Of a stretch of 64,000 bases of DNA, positions 55,300 through 64,000 are shown piece by piece; the first letter of the stretch is position 1; each line of letters starts with the position of its first letter. The notes under the pieces were generated by a model that made no database searches, had not been told where the DNA came from, and saw only the letters and a list, made by a program, of their open reading frames with translations. The DNA comes from Pseudoclavibacter sp. CFCC 11306 (lineage in GTDB: Bacteria > Actinomycetota > Actinomycetes > Actinomycetales > Microbacteriaceae): assembly GCF_008831235.1 (NCBI RefSeq), contig NZ_WBKF01000001.1, forward strand, positions 124,001-188,000, in the 5' to 3' direction. The translations under genes and the position numbers were made by a program.

Positions 55300-56066
55300 G
55301 TGCGGAGTTCGAGTCCGTGCCCGCCCCCAGCGAGTCGATCGACCTTGGGTCGTCGGTGCAGCCGGTGCCTCGGCTTGCCGGGGGTGAGGCAGGCGTCACG
55401 GAGCGTCTGCGCGCGGTCGAGACCGATCTGCAGGCAGAGCTGAGCCTGTGCGGCCGTCGCCGTGACGAGGTGCAGGTGATCGTCGTCACGAAGTACCACA
55501 CGCCGGAGCTCGCCGATGTGCTGTACGCTGCCGGGCAGAGAGACTTCGGTGAGAACACTCTGCAGGGGCTGCACGCCAAACTCGAGGCAGATCCTGCGCT
55601 GGCGTCGGCTCGGTGGCACTTCATCGGGCAGCTGCAGCGGAAGAAGGCCGGTCAGGTCGCTCGACTCGCGTCTGCGATCCATTCCATCGATCGTCCGGAG
55701 CTGGTCGATCGCATCGACCGGATCGAGCTGGATCATGCTGTCGACGCGTTCGTCCAAGTCTCGCTCGACGGTCAGCCCGACCGAGGGGGAGTGGCGTCTG
55801 ACGAGCTCGACGATCTGGTCGAACGTGTGCTCTCCTCGCCGCACCTGCGTCTTGATGGGCTGATGGCCGTGGCGCCGCTCGGGGTCGATGCCGATCGGGC
55901 GTTCGAACGACTGCAGGAGCTCTCGTTGCACATTCAGCACATCGCTCCCGAGGCCCGCAGCATCTCGGCTGGGATGAGCGGCGACTGGCGGGCGGCCGTC
56001 CGTCATGGTGCGACACACCTGCGAATCGGCACGGCAATCACTGGAAAACCGGTCTCCGGCCGCTAA
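55296..56066 (+). CDS. YggS-family pyridoxal phosphate homeostasis protein
   Basis: 256 residues from GTG 55296. The PLP-binding Lys lies in VIVVTKYH, then [24 protein letters not shown], and [25 protein letters not shown]. It binds pyridoxal 5'-phosphate without enzymatic turnover and buffers its level. In most Actinobacteria a DUF152 (YfiH-like) gene precedes it after ftsZ; here it directly follows ftsZ. Confidence 0.92.
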   Translation: MSAEFESVPAPSESIDLGSSVQPVPRLAGGEAGVTERLRAVETDLQAELSLCGRRRDEVQVIVVTKYHTPELADVLYAAGQRDFGENTLQGLHAKLEADPALASARWHFIGQLQRKKAGQVARLASAIHSIDRPELVDRIDRIELDHAVDAFVQVSLDGQPDRGGVASDELDDLVERVLSSPHLRLDGLMAVAPLGVDADRAFERLQELSLHIQHIAPEARSISAGMSGDWRAAVRHGATHLRIGTAITGKPVSGR

Positions 56067-56095
56067 CCTGTGACAGAGACATTGGAGGATGCCCC

Positions 56096-56578
56096 ATGGG
56101 AAACCCACTGCGCAAGACACTTGAGTACCTCGGACTCGTCGACGACGACCAGTATGTCGATGAGACTCCGGCAGCGCCCGCAACTGAGCGTCCGGCGGCA
56201 GCCGCCGCACAGACGACCACAACGCATGCCCAGCAGCGCAGCAACGTCACGCCGTTGCGACGCACGCCAGCACAGACCCAGGCAGGTGAATTGAACGAGA
56301 TTCTGACCGTCCATCCGAAGAAATACGCTGACGTGCAGATGATCGCCGAGGGCTTCCGAGGCGGCGTCCCCGTGATCATCAACCTCAGTCAGATGACTGA
56401 GCCTGACGCACGTCGTCTGATCGATTTCGCATCAGGTCTGGCACAGGGGCTCTTGGGCAAGATCGAGCGGGTGACGCCGAAAGTCTTCCTTCTCTCTCCA
56501 CAGAACGTGCTTGTGAGTGGCGGACAGCAGCGAGACGACGAAGATCCCAGCCAGGTCGGGTTCTTCACCGAGCAGTAG
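56096..56578 (+). CDS. sepF: Cell division protein SepF
   Basis: 160 residues, with GGAGG before the ATG. The start MGNPLRKTLEYLGL is a membrane-binding amphipathic helix; a Thr/Ala/Gln linker follows, then the SepF core (EILTVHPKKYADVQMIAEGF, VIINLSQM, RRLIDFASGLAQGL). It anchors FtsZ to the membrane in bacteria without FtsA. Confidence 0.95.
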   Translation: MGNPLRKTLEYLGLVDDDQYVDETPAAPATERPAAAAAQTTTTHAQQRSNVTPLRRTPAQTQAGELNEILTVHPKKYADVQMIAEGFRGGVPVIINLSQMTEPDARRLIDFASGLAQGLLGKIERVTPKVFLLSPQNVLVSGGQQRDDEDPSQVGFFTEQ

Positions 56579-56597
56579 TCTCTGACGGCGACTCGGC

Positions 56598-56885
56598 GTG
56601 AGCATCCTCTTTGGCATTCTCGGCTGGCTCTGCCAGACCTACTCATCCGTTCTCTTCCTGAGGTTTCTGGTCGAGCTGGTTCTGGGGCTGCGCAGATCAG
56701 CGCGACTGCCGCATCTCGTCACAGTTCTCGCTGAGCTGCTCTTCACGATCACCGACCCGCCGGTGCGGCTGGCACGACGACTTCTTCCTCCACTGCGAGT
56801 CGGTCAAGTCAGTCTCGACTTCGGCATCTTCCTCTCCATTTTTGTCTTCAGCACCCTGGGTGCGGTTTTCAATGGTCTAAGATGA
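56598..56885 (+). CDS. YggT-family membrane protein
   Basis: 95 residues from GTG 56598 (annotated as Met). Two hydrophobic helices, with the YggT motif ITDPPVRLARRLLPP between them. The family is usually encoded between sepF and divIVA; its exact role is unknown, possibly in division-site membrane organisation. Confidence 0.9.
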   Translation: MSILFGILGWLCQTYSSVLFLRFLVELVLGLRRSARLPHLVTVLAELLFTITDPPVRLARRLLPPLRVGQVSLDFGIFLSIFVFSTLGAVFNGLR

Positions 56886-56949
56886 ATCTGATGGGGTTTG
56901 GCTCAAGCTCAAGTCGAGAGCGAAACTACACACGAATTAGGAGTAAGTA

Positions 56950-57618
56950 ATGGCCTTAACGCCCGATGACGTTCTGAACAAGCGGTTCCAGACGACGAAG
57001 TTCCGCGATGGCTATGAGCAGGACGAAGTCGATGACTTCCTTGACGAGGTCGTCGTCGAGTTCCGTCGCCTGAGCGATGAGAACGAGTCGCTCAAGGCCA
57101 AGGCTCAGGAAGCCGACGAGCTGAAGTCGAAGCTGGCTCGCGCCGAGGCCGAGATCAAGATGCTGCGTCAGAGCCGTGGCACCGAGGCTGCGCCGGCAGC
57201 AGTCGCCGCAACCGCACCCGCTGCTGCTGCGCCCACGACGAACAACGCGTCAAACGATGCCGAGCCGCGCAACGAGTCAGACGAGGCCACCTCGCTCCTG
57301 CAGCTTGCTCGCACCCTGCACGATCAGCATGTTCGCGAAGGCGAAGAGACCAAAGAGAAGACCATCTCCGAGGCTCGCGTCGAAGCCCGCCGCATCCTCA
57401 CCGAGGTGCAGGATCGCAAGACCAAAGAGCTCAACGACCTCACCCAGCGCAAGACCACTCTTGAAGCTGACATCAAAGATCTCGAGACGTTCGAGCGTCA
57501 GTACCGTTCGTCGCTCAAGTCGTTCATCAGCGGTCAGCTCAAAGACCTCGAGTCGTCGGGTTCGCTCGCTGAGAGCACCACGAAGTCGGTGCACGGCAGC
57601 AGCAACGGCCGAAAGTAG
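56950..57618 (+). CDS. divIVA: DivIVA / Wag31 polar growth protein
   Basis: 222 residues, with TAGGAGTAAG before the ATG. The conserved DivIVA head LTPDDVLNKRFQTTKFRDGYEQDEVDDFLDEV is followed by a coiled coil, an Ala/Pro/Thr linker and a long second coiled coil. It senses membrane curvature at poles and recruits wall synthesis proteins. Confidence 0.96.
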   Translation: MALTPDDVLNKRFQTTKFRDGYEQDEVDDFLDEVVVEFRRLSDENESLKAKAQEADELKSKLARAEAEIKMLRQSRGTEAAPAAVAATAPAAAAPTTNNASNDAEPRNESDEATSLLQLARTLHDQHVREGEETKEKTISEARVEARRILTEVQDRKTKELNDLTQRKTTLEADIKDLETFERQYRSSLKSFISGQLKDLESSGSLAESTTKSVHGSSNGRK

Positions 57619-57626
57619 CGTGACGC

Positions 57627-58202
57627 GTGGCTGATTCCTCAGCCTCGCACGACATCGAGCGGCGGGCCTCGGCCCGCCGCTCGATTCTGTCTGTGCTGGG
57701 CATCGCATCTGTGGCGGTGGTCATCGACCAACTCGTCAAGATCTGGGCGATCGCGACTCTGACATTGGGGCAGCCGGTCTCGCTGGTCGGCGACCTCGTT
57801 CAGCTACGTCTGGTGTTCAACCCGGGTGCGGCCTTCTCCATGGGCGAAGAGATGACGTGGGTCTTCACCGTGCTCGCCGTCATCGTGTCCGGTGTGCTCG
57901 TCTGGTTCTCTCGGTCGCTGCGCTCGACCCCCTTGATCGTGCTCTTCGGCGTGTTCTTGGGCGGGGTCGTCGGCAACCTGGTCGACCGGCTGTTCCGCCC
58001 GCCCGCATTCGCTCGGGGGCACGTCGTCGACTTTCTGCAGCTCAAGGGCTTCGCGATCGTGAATCTCGCCGACATCATGCTCACCTGTGCGGTGATCGGG
58101 CTGGTGCTGATCATGCTCTTCCGCCCTCGCCAGTTCGAAGAGGTCTCGGCAGCGGCCAAGGGCGAGTCGTCAGCTGTACGAGCAGACGAACATGCCCAGT
58201 AA
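57627..58202 (+). CDS. lspA: Lipoprotein signal peptidase LspA
   Basis: 191 residues from GTG 57627. Four helices; motifs NPGAAFS, GNLVDRLFR (catalytic Asp) and VNLADIML (second Asp). It cuts signal peptides from prolipoproteins. It overlaps the pseudouridine synthase gene by 11 bases. Confidence 0.95.
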   Translation: MADSSASHDIERRASARRSILSVLGIASVAVVIDQLVKIWAIATLTLGQPVSLVGDLVQLRLVFNPGAAFSMGEEMTWVFTVLAVIVSGVLVWFSRSLRSTPLIVLFGVFLGGVVGNLVDRLFRPPAFARGHVVDFLQLKGFAIVNLADIMLTCAVIGLVLIMLFRPRQFEEVSAAAKGESSAVRADEHAQ

Positions 58203-59118
58203 GCTCGTCTCCATTCCGCCTGAGCTCATCGGTCAGCGCGCAGACACAGGCCTGGCAGAGCTGACCGGGCTGTCACGGGCCCGTATTCAGTCGCTGATGA
58301 CATCGGGAGACGTCACACAGGGAGGCCGACCGCTGCACAAAGCCGACCGACTCGAGGATCGCGGTCTCGTCACCGTCTACTGGGAGGAGGAAGACCGTCT
58401 CGCGGTGCGTCCACTCGACGTTCCCGACCTCGAGATCGTCTACCTCGACGATGACATCGTCATCGTGAACAAGCCGGTGGGCGTCGTCGCGCATCCGGCG
58501 ACCAGCTGGACCGGCCCGACGGTGCTCGGCGTGCTCGCTGCACGCGGGATCAGTGTGGCACAGGGCGGTCCACCCGAACGGCACGGCATCGTGCAGCGAC
58601 TGGACGTCGGCACGAGCGGCCTGATGATGGTGGCTCGCAGCGAGCCGGCCTACAGTGCGCTGAAGCAGGCCTTTCGCGATCATACCGTGCACAAGACGTA
58701 TCAGGCGGTCGTGCACGGGCATCCAGACCCCAGCAGCGGAACCATCGACGCGCCGATCGGCCGTCTGCCGCGTGCCGACTGGAAGTTCGGCGTGGTCGCC
58801 GGCGGGCGCCCTTCGGTGACCCACTACCGAACGCTCGAGGCCTTCGCTCGCGGCTCGCTGCTCGAGATCCACCTCGAGACCGGACGCACCCACCAGATTC
58901 GTGTGCACATGTCCGCACGGCATCATCCGCTGATGGGCGATCCGCTCTATGGTGGCGACCCTGTGCTGGCCGAGCACCTCGGTCTCACCCGGCAGTGGCT
59001 GCATGCGGTGCGTCTCGACTTCGCTCACCCAGTGACCGCAGAGCCGATGGTCGTCGACAGCGAACCGCCGACAGACCTGCGGCACGCCCTCTCGCTGCTG
59101 CGCGACCCACAGGCGTAG
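58192..59118 (+). CDS. RluD-type pseudouridine synthase
   Basis: 308 residues. An S4 RNA-binding domain (about 1-85: LTGLSRARIQSLMTSGDV) is followed by the RluA-family catalytic domain with NKPVGVVAHPA and QRLDVGTSGLM, catalytic Asp138. The usual His before RLD is Gln135 here. It modifies uridines in 23S rRNA or another RNA. The TAG stop overlaps a candidate dnaE -10 hexamer. Confidence 0.93.
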   Translation: MPSKLVSIPPELIGQRADTGLAELTGLSRARIQSLMTSGDVTQGGRPLHKADRLEDRGLVTVYWEEEDRLAVRPLDVPDLEIVYLDDDIVIVNKPVGVVAHPATSWTGPTVLGVLAARGISVAQGGPPERHGIVQRLDVGTSGLMMVARSEPAYSALKQAFRDHTVHKTYQAVVHGHPDPSSGTIDAPIGRLPRADWKFGVVAGGRPSVTHYRTLEAFARGSLLEIHLETGRTHQIRVHMSARHHPLMGDPLYGGDPVLAEHLGLTRQWLHAVRLDFAHPVTAEPMVVDSEPPTDLRHALSLLRDPQA

Positions 59119-59121
59119 ACT
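59116..59121 (+). promoter_or_regulatory. Candidate -10 hexamer TAGACT of dnaE
   Basis: TAGACT overlaps the stop codon of the pseudouridine synthase gene, 43 bases before the dnaE TTG start. The -35 is not clear. Confidence 0.35.
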
Positions 59122-59164
59122 GGGCCGAGTTCCCCTGAGTCACGTCTGCGAAAGGCGATCGTTC

Positions 59165-62100
59165 TTGGCTGCATCATCGAGCACCGCTTCCGACAGCTTC
59201 GTGCACCTTCATGTGCACAGCGAGTACTCCATGCTGGACGGTGCCGCGAAGATCAAACCGCTCATCGCCGAGGCGGCCCGGCTCGAGATGCCGGCGTTGG
59301 CCATCACCGACCATGGCAATATGTTCGGCACGTACGAGTTCTACTATGCGTGTCAGGACGCCGGGATCAAACCGATCATCGGCCTCGAGGCCTATCTGAC
59401 GCCGGGCACCAAACGCCAGGATCGCTCCCGCGTGCGGTGGGGCAGCGGCGGCGAAGACGACGTCTCGGGCGGCGGATCGTACACCCACGCCACGATGCTC
59501 GCTGAGACGACGGAGGGCATGCACAACCTCTTTCGGCTCGCATCGCTGTCGTCGATCGAGGGCTTCTACTTCAAGCCTCGTATGGACCTCGAACTGCTGC
59601 AGCAGTATGCCAAAGGCATCATCGCGACGACGGGCTGCGCCAGCGGCGAGATCCAGACTCGCCTGCGCCTCGGCCAGTACAAAGAGGCTCGCGAGGCTGC
59701 GGCACGGTACCGCGACATCTTCGGGCCTGACAACTACTACTGCGAGATCATGGATCACGGCATCGACATCGAGCGCCGTGTGATGAGCGACCTGATCGAC
59801 CTTGCCAAGGATCTGCAGCTTCCGCTGGTGGCGAGCAACGACCTCCACTACACGCATGCAGAGGATGCCCATGCGCACGCCGCGCTGCTGTGCGTGCAGT
59901 CCGCCTCAACTCTTGACGATCCCAAGAGGTTCCGCTTCGGCAGCGACGAGTTCTATCTGAAGACTCCGAAGCAGATGCGCGAGCTGTTCCGGGACTATCC
60001 AGGCGCCTGCGACAACACGCTGAGCATCGCCGAACGCTGCGAGGTGGAGTTCGTCAAACGCGACCTCACCCCGAAGTTCGACGTGCCGGAGGGCGAGACG
60101 GAGCTCACCTGGTTCAAGTCCGAGGTCGAGACCGGTCTACACTCCAGATACGGCGAGACCGTTCCCGAACCGGTTCGCGAGCGGGCGAACTACGAGATGG
60201 GCATCATCGAGCAGATGGGCTTCCCCGGCTACTTCCTCGTGGTCGCCGACTTCATCCAGTGGGCCAAGGGCAACGGCGTGCGCGTCGGCCCCGGGCGAGG
60301 GTCAGCCGCAGGATCGATGGTCGCCTATGCCATGCACATCACCGAGGTCGATCCGCTCGAACACGGCCTCATGTTCGAGCGATTCCTGAACCCCGAGCGT
60401 GTGTCGATGCCTGATGTCGACGTCGACTTCGACGACCGTCGCCGCACCGACGTGATCAAGTACGTCACCGAGAAGTACGGCTATGATCGCGTCTGTCAGA
60501 TTGTCACCTACGGGTCGATCAAGGCGAAGCAGGCGCTGAAGGACTCCTCTCGCATCCTCGGACTGCCGTACTCGGCCGGTGAGAAGCTCACGAAGGCATT
60601 TCCGCCCGCCGTCATGGGCAAAGAGATGACCCTCGAAGAGATGTACGACCCGGATGCCAAGCGGTATCAGGAGGGCGCCGAGTTCCGCGAGGTCGTCGAA
60701 GGCGACGAGGTCTCGCAGAAGATCCTGGAGACGGCGCGGGGCATCGAAGGGCTGAAGCGCCAGTGGGGCGTGCACGCAGCGGGCGTGATCATGAGCCAGG
60801 AGGCTCTGATCGACAACATCCCCATCATGAAGCGCGAAGAAGACGGCGCGATCATCACGCAGTACCCGTACCCGGCGTGCGAGAACCTGGGTCTGCTCAA
60901 GATGGACTTTCTCGGTCTGCGCAACCTGACCGTGATGGGCGATGCGGTCGATTCGATCAAACAGAACCGTGGCGAGACGCTCAATCTGCAAGAGGTCTCC
61001 CTCGATGACAAACCGACGTACGACCTGCTCTCCCGGGGCGATACGCTCGGTGTGTTCCAGCTCGACGGCGGGCCGATGCGCACGCTGCTCAAGCAGATGA
61101 AGCCAGACAGCTTCGCCGACATCTCGGCTGTGATCGCGCTCTACCGCCCGGGCCCCATGGGCATGAACTCGCACACGAACTACGCGCTGCGCAAGAACGG
61201 CCTGCAGCCGATTCAGCCGATTCACTCAGAGCTCGAAGAGCCGTTGAAAGACATCCTGGGCGAGACCTACGGTCTTATCGTCTACCAGGAGCAGGTCATG
61301 GGCGTCGCCCAGAAGGTGGCCGGCTTCACCCTCGGTCAGGCCGACATGCTCCGTCGCGCCATGGGCAAGAAGAAGAAGTCCGAGCTCGACAAACAGTACG
61401 CCAACTTTCATCAGGGCATGGTCGATCGCGGCTACTCGGAAGAGGCCGTCAAAGCGCTCTGGGATACGCTGCTTCCCTTCGCCGGCTATGCGTTCAACAA
61501 GGCGCACTCGGTCGGCTACGGGGTCGTCTCCTACTGGACAGCCTTCCTGAAGGCGAACTACCCGGCCGAGTACATGTCGGCTCTGCTCACCAGCGTCGGT
61601 GACTCCAAAGACAAACTCGCGATGTACCTGAACGAGTGCCGCCATATGGGCATCTCGGTGCTGCCGCCCGACGTCAACTCCTCGTTCCTCGGGTTCTCGG
61701 CCGTCGGAACAGACATCCGCTTCGGTCTGGGAGCGGTGCGCAACGTCGGTGCCAACGTCGTCGACGCGATCGTGAAGACCCGTGAGACAGAAGACCCGTT
61801 CACGAGCTTTCACGACTTTCTGCGCAAAGTGCCGCTCACCGTCTGCAACAAGCGCACCATCGAATCGCTGATCAAAGCAGGTGCCTTCGACTCGCTCGGC
61901 AGCACCCGCCGCGCGCTCATCGAGATTCACGAGCAGGCAGTCGACGAAGCGGCCAAGCTCAAACGCAACGAAGCGCACGGCCAGGTCGACCTGTTCGCCG
62001 GGATGTTCGATCTCGACGAACAGCCGGGTGCCGAGGTGCCTGACCGCCCCGAGTGGGACAAACACATCAAGCTCTCGTTCGAGCGCGAGATGCTCGGGCT

Positions 62101-62692
62101 CTACGTGTCTGACCATCCGCTGCACGGGCTGGAGCGCGAGCTCTCTCGGCACGCAGACGCGAACATCGTCGACATCACCGGTGGCGAACGGTTCCACGAC
62201 GGAGACAAAGTCGCCATCGCCGGGCTCATCACGAGCGTGCAGAAGCGCATCGCGCGCAACAGCGGCAACGAGTACGCCATCATCGAGGTCGAAGACTTCA
62301 CCGGCGAGATGTCAGCGCTCTTCATGGGCAAGACCTTCCAGGAGTTCTCTCCGGCGCTGGTCGCCGACTCCATCGTGGTCGTGCGCGGTCGCATCAACGA
62401 GCGTGATGACGGCGCGACGCTGCATGCCTATTCTGTTTTCACCCCCGAGATCAAGGGTGCCGGGGGAGCCGGACTGCCGTTGATGCTGAGCATTCCAGAG
62501 CTGACGGCGACACCAGAGATCGTCGAAGATCTGTCGTCCATTCTGGTGCGCCACAGCGGAGACACCGAGGTGCTGCTGAAACTGATGACTGCGGGTGCCG
62601 AGCGCGTCTTCGAGATTCCCTATCGGGTCAGCGTCACTGCGGCACTGTACAGCGAGCTCAAAGCACTGCTCGGCGCCAGCTGCATCGATTGA
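59165..62692 (+). CDS. dnaE: DNA polymerase III alpha subunit (DnaE)
   Basis: 1175 residues from TTG 59165. A PHP domain (FVHLHVHSEYSMLDGAAKI), a palm with the catalytic triad motif PDVDVDFDDRRR, fingers, a helix-hairpin-helix region (GAFDSLGSTRRALIE) and a C-terminal OB fold (VAIAGLITSVQKR). It is the replicative polymerase. The start lacks a strong ribosome binding site, but conservation begins immediately after it. Confidence 0.97.
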   Translation: MAASSSTASDSFVHLHVHSEYSMLDGAAKIKPLIAEAARLEMPALAITDHGNMFGTYEFYYACQDAGIKPIIGLEAYLTPGTKRQDRSRVRWGSGGEDDVSGGGSYTHATMLAETTEGMHNLFRLASLSSIEGFYFKPRMDLELLQQYAKGIIATTGCASGEIQTRLRLGQYKEAREAAARYRDIFGPDNYYCEIMDHGIDIERRVMSDLIDLAKDLQLPLVASNDLHYTHAEDAHAHAALLCVQSASTLDDPKRFRFGSDEFYLKTPKQMRELFRDYPGACDNTLSIAERCEVEFVKRDLTPKFDVPEGETELTWFKSEVETGLHSRYGETVPEPVRERANYEMGIIEQMGFPGYFLVVADFIQWAKGNGVRVGPGRGSAAGSMVAYAMHITEVDPLEHGLMFERFLNPERVSMPDVDVDFDDRRRTDVIKYVTEKYGYDRVCQIVTYGSIKAKQALKDSSRILGLPYSAGEKLTKAFPPAVMGKEMTLEEMYDPDAKRYQEGAEFREVVEGDEVSQKILETARGIEGLKRQWGVHAAGVIMSQEALIDNIPIMKREEDGAIITQYPYPACENLGLLKMDFLGLRNLTVMGDAVDSIKQNRGETLNLQEVSLDDKPTYDLLSRGDTLGVFQLDGGPMRTLLKQMKPDSFADISAVIALYRPGPMGMNSHTNYALRKNGLQPIQPIHSELEEPLKDILGETYGLIVYQEQVMGVAQKVAGFTLGQADMLRRAMGKKKKSELDKQYANFHQGMVDRGYSEEAVKALWDTLLPFAGYAFNKAHSVGYGVVSYWTAFLKANYPAEYMSALLTSVGDSKDKLAMYLNECRHMGISVLPPDVNSSFLGFSAVGTDIRFGLGAVRNVGANVVDAIVKTRETEDPFTSFHDFLRKVPLTVCNKRTIESLIKAGAFDSLGSTRRALIEIHEQAVDEAAKLKRNEAHGQVDLFAGMFDLDEQPGAEVPDRPEWDKHIKLSFEREMLGLYVSDHPLHGLERELSRHADANIVDITGGERFHDGDKVAIAGLITSVQKRIARNSGNEYAIIEVEDFTGEMSALFMGKTFQEFSPALVADSIVVVRGRINERDDGATLHAYSVFTPEIKGAGGAGLPLMLSIPELTATPEIVEDLSSILVRHSGDTEVLLKLMTAGAERVFEIPYRVSVTAALYSELKALLGASCID

Positions 62693-62721
62693 GGCCAAGC
62701 CCACGGCGCATCCGTCTAGGC

Positions 62722-62847
62722 AGCGTCCATACTGAGGGCAGCGTCGATCCTGGGGACAGCGTCGACACTTGGGCCGCGTCGACACTTGGGTGCAGAGCCG
62801 ACACGGAGAACAGTGTCGACACGGGGCGCAGAGTAGACTGTGGTGTG
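62722..62847 (+). repeat. Seven degenerate 18-bp tandem repeats before hisD
   Basis: Units start at 62722, 62740, 62758, 62776, 62794, 62812 and 62830, each 18 bases. The core resembles AGCGTCGACACTTGGGCC. Units 3 and 4 are the most alike; the last is the most divergent and contains the hisD -10 hexamer. The array fills most of the dnaE-hisD spacer. Confidence 0.75.
62834..62839 (+). promoter_or_regulatory. Candidate -10 hexamer TAGACT of hisD (probably leaderless)
   Basis: TAGACT ends ten bases before the hisD ATG and there is no Shine-Dalgarno sequence, which fits transcription starting at or next to the start codon. Confidence 0.45.
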
Positions 62848-62849
62848 TG

Positions 62850-64000
62850 ATGCACACTATCGATTTTCGCGAGCAGAACGTCCACTCCCTCTCTCTCAGA
62901 GACCGGCTTCCTCGCCCGCACCATGACGTGGCCGCCGCCGAGCAGGCTGCGCAGCAGCTCATCGCCGACGTGCGAGAGAACGGTCGCGCGGCGCTGATCG
63001 ATCAGGCTCAGCGGTTCGACCACGTGCAGATCGACGAGTTCCGGGTCAGCCAGGCCGAGATCGACGCCGCGGTTCGCGAACTCGATCCGAGCATCCGCCA
63101 CTCGCTCGAGATCGCCATCGAACGCGTGCGCAAGGCGACAGCGGCTCAGCTGCGCGAGCCGGTCGTCACAACCTTTCCCGGCGGGTCGCGCATCACCCAG
63201 CGCTGGGCACCGGTGCAGGCTGCGGGGCTCTACGTGCCCGGTGGCAAGGCGGTGTACCCGTCGAGCGTGATCATGAACGTCGTGCCCGCACAGGTCGCAG
63301 GTGTGCAGCGGCTGGCGCTCGTCTCGCCGGCGCAGCAGGCATTCGGCGGCGCCGTGCACCCCCTGACCCTTGCGACGGCCGGTCTGCTCGGGCTCGACGA
63401 GATCTACGCCCTCGGCGGAGCCGGAGCGATCGCTGCGCTGGCCTACGGGGTGCCTGAGATCGGGCTCGACGCCGTCGATGTGATCAGCGGGCCCGGCAAC
63501 GCCTTCGTCGCCGCCGCGAAGCTGGCCGTCTCTCGTGACGTGGCCATCGACTCCGTCGCCGGTCCGACCGAGATTCTCGTCATCGCCGACGAACACGCTG
63601 ACGCCGATCTGGTCGCGGCAGACCTGCTGAGTCAGGCCGAGCACGACGAGGATGCCTCCTCGGTCTTGGTGACCGATTCCGAGACGTTCGCCGATCAGGT
63701 TCGTGCGCGACTGAGCGTTCGTCTGGATCACACTCCCAACCGGGAACGTGCCTCAGTCGCACTGAACGGAGAGCAGTCGGCCGTGGTTCTGGTCGACGAC
63801 CTCGATGCCGCGCTCGCGGTGAGCGACGCCTATGCTCCCGAGCACCTTGAGATCATCACTGAGAGCGCCGAAGAGCTGGCCGATCGGGTGCGCAACGCCG
63901 GCGCGATCTTCGTCGGCCCCTACTCTCCGGTTCCGCTGGGCGACTACATGGCAGGGTCAAACCACGTGCTGCCGACGAGTGGGCGCGCGCGGTTCAGCCC
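62850..64000 (+). CDS. hisD: Histidinol dehydrogenase (3' end beyond the window)
   Basis: About 383 codons visible, running off the right edge. Signatures: YVPGGKAVYPSSVIMN, GAGAIAALAYGV, ISGPGNAFVAAAKLAV, and DSVAGPTEILVIAD, with QAEHDEDASSVLV. It oxidises histidinol to histidine, the last two steps of the pathway. ATG 62850 is chosen (GTG 62847 is also in frame). The gene starts within ten bases of a -10 hexamer, without a ribosome binding site. Confidence 0.95.
   Translation, partial: MHTIDFREQNVHSLSLRDRLPRPHHDVAAAEQAAQQLIADVRENGRAALIDQAQRFDHVQIDEFRVSQAEIDAAVRELDPSIRHSLEIAIERVRKATAAQLREPVVTTFPGGSRITQRWAPVQAAGLYVPGGKAVYPSSVIMNVVPAQVAGVQRLALVSPAQQAFGGAVHPLTLATAGLLGLDEIYALGGAGAIAALAYGVPEIGLDAVDVISGPGNAFVAAAKLAVSRDVAIDSVAGPTEILVIADEHADADLVAADLLSQAEHDEDASSVLVTDSETFADQVRARLSVRLDHTPNRERASVALNGEQSAVVLVDDLDAALAVSDAYAPEHLEIITESAEELADRVRNAGAIFVGPYSPVPLGDYMAGSNHVLPTSGRARFS

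Noticed and set aside
62722-62847. The hisD-upstream repeats as a CRISPR array
   Set aside because: Units are directly abutting, 18 bases and degenerate, with no spacers and no cas genes.

Overview
The window comes from a high-GC Gram-positive bacterium (Actinomycetota, most likely order Micrococcales; Microbacteriaceae is possible, genus not assignable by eye). Grounds: GTG and TTG starts are common, codons end in G or C, the mraZ-to-divIVA cell wall and division cluster has actinobacterial order (sepF, yggT, Wag31-type divIVA, no ftsA), and the garA-ftsR, class II DAHP synthase, PknL-like kinase and polyprenyl synthase neighbourhood matches the actinobacterial pattern.

Left part, 1 to about 24.4 kb: an integrated mobile element, entered from beyond the left edge and ending at a tRNA-Pro(GGG) gene. 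It is visibly more AT-rich in places than the chromosome. It carries conjugation-type genes (an anchored secreted-domain protein, a 1003-residue VirB6/TrbL-like polytopic membrane protein, an SF2 helicase, a VirD4-like coupling ATPase, a replication-relaxation winged-helix protein), an AraC-type regulator, many small membrane or soluble cassette genes, an MT-A70 adenine methyltransferase, an ArdA-like protein and a large serine recombinase. No relaxase was recognised. The recombinase frame runs into the tRNA gene. Inside the element, 8.8 to 15 kb looks like a defence or restriction island: an unknown protein, a 2TM protein and a DUF262 (GmrS/DndB-like) protein in one tight operon, then two PD-(D/E)XK nuclease-like proteins and a convergent orphan.

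Middle part, 24.4 to 39.4 kb: chromosome. tRNA-Pro; garA and ftsR; a second MerR regulator; an orphan ParA ATPase; pyruvate carboxylase and peptide deformylase; an LssY_C membrane protein; a PlsC acyltransferase; class II DAHP synthase; an idsA-like prenyl synthase and a PASTA kinase (likely one operon); a DUF3040 protein and a clear intrinsic terminator.

Right part, 39.6 to 64 kb: the dcw cluster, preceded by four 10-bp MraZ boxes: mraZ, rsmH, ftsL, ftsI, murE, murF, mraY, murD, ftsW, murG, murC, ftsQ, ftsZ, yggS, sepF, yggT, divIVA, then lspA, rluD, dnaE and the 5' part of hisD. Most neighbours overlap by 1, 4 or 11 bases, so translation is probably coupled through peptidoglycan precursor synthesis and septum assembly. 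FtsR, PknL and GarA elsewhere in the window are established or likely regulators of growth and division. Points of interest here are an altered substrate motif in MurE, an absent DUF152 gene after ftsZ, and seven 18-bp degenerate tandem repeats directly in front of a probably leaderless hisD.
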